A DNA stretch of 64,000 nt from Methanomassiliicoccales archaeon UBA280. GTDB taxonomy: Archaea; Thermoplasmatota; Thermoplasmata; SG8-5. The notes under the pieces were generated by a model. The model was not told where the DNA came from. It worked only from the letters and a program-made list of their open reading frames with translations, and searched no databases. Position 1 is the first letter of the stretch, and every line of letters starts with the position of its first letter. The stretch lies in the NCBI GenBank assembly GCA_002499085.1, contig DAKD01000004.1, positions 1 to 64,000 on the forward strand, given 5' to 3'. Below are positions 59,122 through 64,000 of the stretch, in pieces. Position numbers and translations under genes: made by a program.

Positions 59122-61098
59122 TCATTTCATTCTTCTCAGCATGAGCCAGCCGGAAATGCCCGCCAGGATAAAGATTGCTATTATGACTATGGCCAGGATG
59201 AGCCCGCCCGTGCCCGGCGCCTTCACAGTCGTGAACGATGCAGTGAACGGGGCGGCGATATTGTTGTCCCAGATGTCTGTCGCTCCAGTCCCCAGGGCGA
59301 GCGTGTAGTACGTCGAGTAATCCAGGCTGTCCGGGTGGAAGGTCATGTTCCAACCGTCCCATGTGAAGTTGCCCGTGACATTCCCCGATACCGAGAATGC
59401 TGCTTCGGTGGCAGTGCGGTTCATGGGTTCACTGAAATAGATTGTTATGTTCCCGTCGGCCGGGAAGGCCCTGTCCCCGTCCTCGAATGATATTGCTGTT
59501 ATCTCGGGCGGGAATATGTCCCCCAGGTCAGTGAAGACTACCAGATCGGTCTGGGATACGTATACTCCGGTCATTGGATTCGGGTCGAAATTGTAACTCC
59601 CGGCATAGACCTGGATATTCAGGGGAGAGGATATGACCCCGGCCTCGGAGACGGTGCGGTCCTTTACAACCATGAGGGGCGTGAAGCCCTCGCTGTCCGT
59701 GGTGACATTGTGAAGCACCAGCTGGCTCTCCCTGGCGACCACGTGAGCGCCTTGGATAGGCAGTCCGTAGTAATCCAGTACCTGCGCCCGCAGCCCGCCG
59801 AATGTCTGGAACAGGCAGTTGTACCCGCCGATAGTGACATTGTCGGGGTTGACTGAGCCGTTGAACGATGTGCCCGTGGCATTCTCGTCAAGGTGTATCT
59901 GGGCCTTGATGACGTTGAAGAATTCGGAGTTGTACACGGTGAAGCTCGAATTTGTGGCGAACACCGAGTTCATGGTGTTGGACACATTGCTGTTCCTTAT
60001 CGTGACATTGCTGCAATCGTAAAGGGTCACGGAGCCCTGGGCCGTGAGAGTCCCGTAATAGCCCCTTGACCATCCGGAGTCGATGAACAGGCCGTCTATC
60101 GTGAAATCGCTCATTCCCAGATAGTAACAGTCAGTGACCTCTATGCCGTTCACTGTGTTGTTGACCATGTTTGCCAGGATATGCCTTGAAGCATAATCTA
60201 TGTCCATTCCCACATTGTTGTACACAAGCCTGTTGTTCCGTATCGTGGCATTAGAGGAGATGAACCTTGTCCCGTTCCCGCTGCACACCCTTATGACATT
60301 GCCCTCGATGAGTGGGGATGCGAAGAAACCGTGTATCCCGTCCCTGCACCTGTAAACATCATTGCAGGCAATCGTCGAGTTCCCCCAGCCGATTATGCCG
60401 AGCCAGCATGTTTCTATGAAATTGTTGGTGACCATGGCAACATCGTAGCATACTATGCCGTAATAGCATGTCTTGATGCGGTTGCCGTCGACGAGGGGAG
60501 TGGACCTGTTGTCGCACACTATGCCTGCCCAGTGTGTGAAGTTGATGTAATTGGATTTCACTATGGGCGAGCAGTCCGCCCCGCAAAGCACCCCGTAATA
60601 ATAGTTGAACTCCACGGACGAATTGGTCAGGGTCATGTTGCTTCCCCAGCAGCCTATCCCGACCTCGGAGTAGCTTATGGCCGCATGGTCGAACACGCAC
60701 GGGCCTGTGGCGTTCTCCAGACTGATCCCGTCCCAGTCCATGGTTGCGGGCGTGTCCGAGAACGGCTCGAAGGTTATCGGGTAATAGGGCGCGCCGTCCG
60801 CCATGATGCTGCCCTTCACATGAAGGCCGGCGCCCATCTCGAATTTCACGGTAACTGCCGGCAGCACGGTCAGGGTGACGTTCTCGAGGACCCAGATCTC
60901 CCTGGCGACGTATATGAAGGGCATGGTGAGGTCCCATGTGGTGTCAGTCGTGATGTTGTCCGAAACTATGAGCCCGCCTATCGCGGCTCTTGTCCCGGGC
61001 TGAATCCCGTCAGTGGGCGCGTCCTGGGTGGAAAATCCAAAATGAAGCGAACCCAGCAATGCGATTATGACGATTGCCCAAGTGATTATCCATTTCAT
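59122..61098 (-). CDS. Secreted NosD-like beta-helix protein with C-terminal anchor
   Basis: 658 residues. Signal peptide MKWIITWAIVIIALLGSLHFGFS. Residues about 45-430 are right-handed parallel beta-helix repeats (GIVCYDVAMVTNNFIETC, NGIEVTDCYYL). A carboxypeptidase-like beta domain follows (about 440-530, DYYGLPIQGAHVVARES), then an SbsA-like Ig domain (about 540-625, ITIYFSEPMNRTATEAAFSVSGNV) and a C-terminal membrane anchor (GGLILAIVIIAIFILAGISGWLML) with a basic tail. An outer-surface protein; its Ig domain is of the type found in the 35766 gene. Confidence 0.87.
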   Translation of the reverse strand: MKWIITWAIVIIALLGSLHFGFSTQDAPTDGIQPGTRAAIGGLIVSDNITTDTTWDLTMPFIYVAREIWVLENVTLTVLPAVTVKFEMGAGLHVKGSIMADGAPYYPITFEPFSDTPATMDWDGISLENATGPCVFDHAAISYSEVGIGCWGSNMTLTNSSVEFNYYYGVLCGADCSPIVKSNYINFTHWAGIVCDNRSTPLVDGNRIKTCYYGIVCYDVAMVTNNFIETCWLGIIGWGNSTIACNDVYRCRDGIHGFFASPLIEGNVIRVCSGNGTRFISSNATIRNNRLVYNNVGMDIDYASRHILANMVNNTVNGIEVTDCYYLGMSDFTIDGLFIDSGWSRGYYGTLTAQGSVTLYDCSNVTIRNSNVSNTMNSVFATNSSFTVYNSEFFNVIKAQIHLDENATGTSFNGSVNPDNVTIGGYNCLFQTFGGLRAQVLDYYGLPIQGAHVVARESQLVLHNVTTDSEGFTPLMVVKDRTVSEAGVISSPLNIQVYAGSYNFDPNPMTGVYVSQTDLVVFTDLGDIFPPEITAISFEDGDRAFPADGNITIYFSEPMNRTATEAAFSVSGNVTGNFTWDGWNMTFHPDSLDYSTYYTLALGTGATDIWDNNIAAPFTASFTTVKAPGTGGLILAIVIIAIFILAGISGWLMLRRMK

Positions 61099-61113
61099 GG
61101 GACAGCCAGCGGA

Positions 61114-61671
61114 TTAATGGAGAAGTCCTGCGGCTCTGAGCTCCTTTTTGAGGGTCTCGACGCCTGTCTCGATGTCATCCACTTTCTTGGCGCCCGTGCA
61201 AACGACCTTTCCGGAGCCGAAAAGCAGCATGACGACCTTGGGGTCGGCAACCCTGTAAACCAGTCCGGGGAACTGCTCAGGTTCGTACTCGACCCTCTCC
61301 AGGCCCAGCGTTATCGCGATGGCGTTGAGGTTCAGGTCGTTCTTGAGGTCATAAACAGCCACGATGTTCTGGACTGTGATCACCGGGTCCTTGATAACGG
61401 GAAGTCCCGCCTTCTCCAGCTTCTTGCTGACCGTCTTAATGGTCTTCTTGACGCTCTCTATGGTCTTGGCGCCGGTGCAGTTGGCCTTTCCGCTCCTGAA
61501 AAGGAGAATGGCTGTTCTCTCTTCCTTCAGCCTGTAAACAAGGCCGGGGAACTGCTCAGGTTCGTATTCCGCGCCGTCCAGGGCAAGTGCTACCTGGTTG
61601 AGGTCCAACTTCTCGGCAAGTGTGGTCGATGCGACAATGTTCTCGATGGATATCTTCTGTTTCTCAGACAT
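61114..61671 (-). CDS. tbp: TATA-box-binding protein
   Basis: 185 residues made of two direct repeats of about 90 (IENIVASTTLAEKLDLNQVALAL and VQNIVAVYDLKNDLNLNAIAITL; EQFPGLVYRL and EQFPGLVYRV; LLFRSGKANCTGAK and LLFGSGKVVCTGAK). General archaeal transcription factor; binds TATA boxes with TFB. The N- and C-termini are short. 15 bp upstream of the NosD-like gene on the same strand, so they may be co-transcribed. Confidence 0.97.
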   Translation of the reverse strand: MSEKQKISIENIVASTTLAEKLDLNQVALALDGAEYEPEQFPGLVYRLKEERTAILLFRSGKANCTGAKTIESVKKTIKTVSKKLEKAGLPVIKDPVITVQNIVAVYDLKNDLNLNAIAITLGLERVEYEPEQFPGLVYRVADPKVVMLLFGSGKVVCTGAKKVDDIETGVETLKKELRAAGLLH

Positions 61672-61683
61672 TTTTCACGCCCC

Positions 61684-61728
61684 CGTATATATATGGTTGC
61701 AATCTTGGATGTATATATAGTATTTAAA
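61684..61728 (-). promoter_or_regulatory. tbp promoter with two TATA-like boxes
   Basis: On the minus strand, ATTTAAATACTATATATAC (61710-61728) is a normal TATA box. A second, CCATATATATAC (about 61684-61695), lies where the transcript would start, just before the ATG at 61671. TBP binding at the second site could repress its own gene. Confidence 0.5.
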
Positions 61729-61760
61729 TGCTAGCAGAGAAAAGAAGCAATTATAGGCAG

Positions 61761-61902
61761 CATGCCCCACCTGTGAGGGTGGGGTTTCAACCTCATGGCT
61801 GGATGGGTGATACCTCTCATCATTTTCGGACATTAAATGGCAGATGGCCTCGCCTGTCAGGGCGGGGTACATCTTCGCAGCTCTTGCATGGAAACGGTTC
61901 TT
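61761..61902 (-). repeat. GAGAGAAACG element (copy at 61.8 kb)
   Basis: On the minus strand: GAAAGAACCGTTTCCATGCAAGAGC at the ThpR stop, CCCCGCCCTGACAGGCGAGG, and the end hairpin CCCCACCCTCACAGGTGGGGCATG (stem changed in both arms compared with CCCCGCC/GGCGGGG copies, pairing kept). It fills the gap between thpR and tbp. Confidence 0.75.
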
Positions 61903-62457
61903 TCATCCTAATGATGCTGTGGCCACGTCCGAGTACACCGGCCCCAGCGGGGTCAAGACGCTCTTCTTCAGGATTATCCTGTCCACCGAAACCTCGCCGA
62001 ACTCGCCCAGCTCCCAGTCGCGGACTGTCTCGGCCAGTTCCCTCAGGTTCGGGCTGTGCCTGACCCTGGCGACAGTGACATGTGGGGAGAATTTCCGTTT
62101 TTCCGGCTCGAAACCCAGGGGTCTGAGGCCTTTCTCAAGCCTCTCGGCAATCACGGCAAGCTGCTCTGCGCCTTCCAGCCCGGCCCAGACCACGCTGATC
62201 CTGTCGAGGTTCGGGAATGCGCCCGCGCCTTTCATGTTCATTCGGAAGGGTTTGATCCCTGCGACGGCCTCCCCCATGATTTTCTCTATGGCCGGGACTT
62301 TTTCCTCAGGTGTTTCCCCGAGGAACTTCAGAGTAATGTGTATGTTGGCCAGGTCAACCGATTTCACTGATGTGCCCGAGGCCTTGACAGCCTCGGAGAA
62401 TTTCTCCAGTTCGGCCGAGAAAGGAACCTCGACCGCTATGAATGCCCTGAAGGTCAC
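61903..62457 (-). CDS. thpR: RNA 2',3'-cyclic phosphodiesterase (LigT/ThpR)
   Basis: 184 residues. 2H phosphoesterase fold with the two HxT motifs HITLKFLG (residue about 40) and HVTVARV (about 127). FRAFIAVEVP starts the protein as in other family members. It opens 2',3'-cyclic phosphates of RNA; relevant to ends made by tRNA splicing. ATG overlaps the UMP kinase stop by 4 bp. Confidence 0.93.
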   Translation of the reverse strand: MTFRAFIAVEVPFSAELEKFSEAVKASGTSVKSVDLANIHITLKFLGETPEEKVPAIEKIMGEAVAGIKPFRMNMKGAGAFPNLDRISVVWAGLEGAEQLAVIAERLEKGLRPLGFEPEKRKFSPHVTVARVRHSPNLRELAETVRDWELGEFGEVSVDRIILKKSVLTPLGPVYSDVATASLG

Positions 62458-63137
62458 TTGCTCACCGTTGTTCCGTCGAATGGTTTGCCGAGTATGGCCT
62501 TCTCCAGCTCGGCAAGGTCCCTGCCCTGGACCACCAGGGTTTTAATCCCTGAGCGGGCGACAATTTTGGCCCCGAGCGGGTCGAATACCACATTGGGGCC
62601 GGCGCCCGGTTCGACCTTCATGCAAATCTCCTGAAGCTTGGAGAATGTGATGGCCTTCAGGCGCCTGGCCTTCGGGTCCTTCCTGGGGTCTGCGGTGTAG
62701 ACGCCGTCCACGGAGGTGGCGTTTATCAGCCTGACTGCGCCGGCCCTCTCCCCCAGCATGGCAGCGACCGCATCGGTCGTGTGGCCCGGGTGTGTGCCCC
62801 CCATGATTACGATCGGATGGTCCTTGGCTGCCGAAAGCGCCTCGTCGAATGTCTCGGCCGGGATGTGGTAGGCCGAGTCCCCGAGCGCGGTTATCAGCAT
62901 CCTGGCATTGAGCCTCGTTACCTCGATTCCTATGTCGTCCAGGTATGACTCATCGGCACCCAGGCTGCGGCCCAGCTTGATGTAATACCTGGCTATGCGG
63001 CCGCCTCCCACAACAATGAAGAGCCTGACCTTTCCCGAGACCCTGTTAAGCATCTTTGCCAGCTTCACGATGAAGTCCCTGTCGTCGTCGTCCGGGACGA
63101 GGATGGAGCCGCCTATCGAGACTACTACTGTGTCCAT
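62454..63137 (-). CDS. pyrH: Archaeal UMP kinase
   Basis: 227 residues from the ATG at 63137 (MDTVVVSIGGSI). Amino-acid kinase fold: VSIGGSIL, VVGGGRIARYYIKLGR, GGTHPGHTTDAVAA and NATSVDGVYTADPRKD. It phosphorylates UMP to UDP. The ORF is open further upstream, but GGSI must be near the start. The minus-strand CTCATATATCC (63162-63172) is placed for a nearly leaderless transcript. Confidence 0.94.
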   Translation of the reverse strand: MDTVVVSIGGSILVPDDDDRDFIVKLAKMLNRVSGKVRLFIVVGGGRIARYYIKLGRSLGADESYLDDIGIEVTRLNARMLITALGDSAYHIPAETFDEALSAAKDHPIVIMGGTHPGHTTDAVAAMLGERAGAVRLINATSVDGVYTADPRKDPKARRLKAITFSKLQEICMKVEPGAGPNVVFDPLGAKIVARSGIKTLVVQGRDLAELEKAILGKPFDGTTVSK

Positions 63138-63257
63138 GGTATCGGCGGGGAATCGGGGGGTGGATATATGAGGGTTGTGGAAAGCCCGAAGGACGAGGTG
63201 ATGAACCGGGTTAGGTGGGTGCTGGAATGTGGTAGGCGGCTGGATGAGATACGGCAA

Positions 63258-63337
63258 CGGGTTGAGTACCTATGTCAACACCTCCCCTGGGCAAGCCACG
63301 AGGTTTCCTAATGATGAATTTAATTGTCACCAACCCG
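63258..63337 (-). ncRNA. Conserved structured RNA-like motif, copy B with its own promoter
   Basis: On the minus strand: hairpin GACTC/GAGTC just upstream (63336-63353), outer stem CGGGTTG (63331-63337) with CAACCCG (63258-63264), inner GACAATTAAATTCATC, TTAGGAAACCTC, hairpin ACCTC/GAGGT and AGGTACT. It matches motif A at 9718-9818. TTTATATTTTATC (about 63371-63384) is a good TATA box 25-30 bp upstream of the first hairpin. The rest of 63138-63633 shows no gene. Confidence 0.6.
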
Positions 63338-63633
63338 ACTCCGCTAACCGAGTCACGACCCCAACCTCCAGATAAAATATAAATCAGTCCAGCCGAGGCA
63401 TGGTGGCGGAGGCTGGAACTGAGTGCAGGGAAGGTTGGTTGGTATGGGTGGGTGTTTTCCGGGTTGATACGAAAGGCTAGACATATAGATTGAAAAGATG
63501 ATTTCCAATGTGAGTTGGGCTAATTACTCATAGTCAGCAAGGGAGTGTGTGGGAAGTTTGGAACCGTGAACTGTCAAATCTCGCACTTAACTAAAGAAAA
63601 GAATAGATTGGGAATACTAATGAAAATCATCTT

Positions 63634-64000
63634 TTATTTAATATCTGGATCAAAAATCATATTGAGAAGGAACAAGAAAGAGATTTGTGCGATTCTAATT
63701 CCAAATGTTATAACCACCCCCCATAAAATTACCCAATTCCAGGTTCTTGAAAATCCAAGGAATTCTTCTTGAAAGAATAGGATATCCCCAACATAGGTGG
63801 TTAATATCGTCAGTAGAGTAAATAAAACGAAGACTATTTCCTTTGTATCACCTCTGTATTCTGCATTCCAGAATTCAAAATTTTTTAGTTTATCCTGTAC
63901 CCATTTTAGAAAGTAAAAGGTAGCCAGATATGAAACGATGGTTACAATACACACAATGGCAAAATTAAGGTTGAACAATACTGCATTGATCAAATAAAAA
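63634..64000 (-). CDS. Membrane protein, 5' end beyond the window
   Basis: At least 119 residues, with four hydrophobic segments (AIVCIVTIVSYLATFYFLKW; IVFVLFTLLTILTTYVGDILFF; WNWVILWGVVITFGIRIAQISFLFLL). The frame stays open to the window edge, so the TTG at 63993 may not be its true start. AT-rich unlike most of the window. Family not recognised. Confidence 0.55.
   Translation of the reverse strand, partial: FYLINAVLFNLNFAIVCIVTIVSYLATFYFLKWVQDKLKNFEFWNAEYRGDTKEIVFVLFTLLTILTTYVGDILFFQEEFLGFSRTWNWVILWGVVITFGIRIAQISFLFLLNMIFDPDIK

Noticed and set aside
63138..63257. N-terminal extension of UMP kinase
   Set aside because: The nucleotide-binding GGSI motif should be within about ten residues of the start, and a TATA box lies inside the extension.

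Overview
The window is archaeal. It carries TBP, RNA polymerase subunit P, ribosomal protein L37Ae, the exosome subunits Rrp4/Rrp41/Rrp42, SBDS, the proteasome alpha subunit, aIF2-beta, membrane-bound LonB, archaeal NadM and UMP kinase, RtcB, TATA-type promoters and many overlapping ATGA/GTGA gene junctions. The abundance of DUF835-TPR proteins, a proteasome alpha N-terminus like that of Thermoplasma, and NosD-type surface proteins point to a euryarchaeon, most probably a Thermoplasmatota lineage of fairly high GC. The lineage is an inference, not a proof.

Layout. 0.3-3.0 kb: TldD/PmbA protease pair. 3.1-3.3 kb: tRNA-Leu(CAG) interrupted in its T-loop by a structured 133-nt insert. 3.3-9.6 kb: a signalling-like cluster (two DUF835-TPR proteins, a zinc-ribbon coiled-coil protein, a V4R-like sensor) whose first two genes are flanked by two copies of a G/C-skewed repeat. 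10-12.8 kb: tungsten-type aldehyde:ferredoxin oxidoreductase and homoserine dehydrogenase. 12.9-16.8 kb: LonB, a small Cys protein, NadM, PncC, a methyltransferase. 17-25.4 kb (minus strand): the exosome/proteasome/translation block, a presenilin-like protease, aIF2-beta and RtcB. 25.5-32 kb: MFS carrier, glycosyltransferase, small membrane and zinc proteins, an AT-rich membrane protein with a winged-helix partner, an amber-interrupted propeller gene, a DUF4258/DUF2283 pair.

32-38.7 kb is an arsenic resistance locus. A divergent arsR with paired operators faces a long operon: permease, CxxC redox protein, DGC protein, ACR3 pump, arsenate reductase, then three consecutive thioredoxin-fold membrane proteins, the last fused to a CcdA-like electron carrier. 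38.7-41 kb: a second ArsR-type regulator with cupin and ABC exporter genes. 41.5-42.8 kb: an AbiE-type toxin-antitoxin pair. 43.2-49.7 kb: a giant surface protein divergent from a GT-C-like membrane enzyme. 50.2-55.3 kb: the smc-scpA-scpB operon. 55.9-63.1 kb: M29 aminopeptidase, small regulators, tRNA-Gly(CCC), membrane and surface proteins, TBP, ThpR and UMP kinase.

The most unusual content lies between genes. There are several families of dispersed structured repeats: (i) a conserved RNA-like motif at 9.7 kb and 63.3 kb, the latter with its own TATA box; (ii) a near-identical inverted pair of about 110 bp at 9.8 and 23.8 kb; (iii) short elements beginning GAGAGAAACG and ending in CCCCGCC/GGCGGGG palindromes at 16.8, 42.9, 49.7, 49.9 and 61.8 kb; (iv) a tandem array of eight hairpins starting inside the 3' end of tRNA-Gly; (v) the two repeats around the DUF835 genes, whose inner 60 bp is inverted between copies. 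No transposase, integrase, cas gene, CRISPR array or rRNA is visible.
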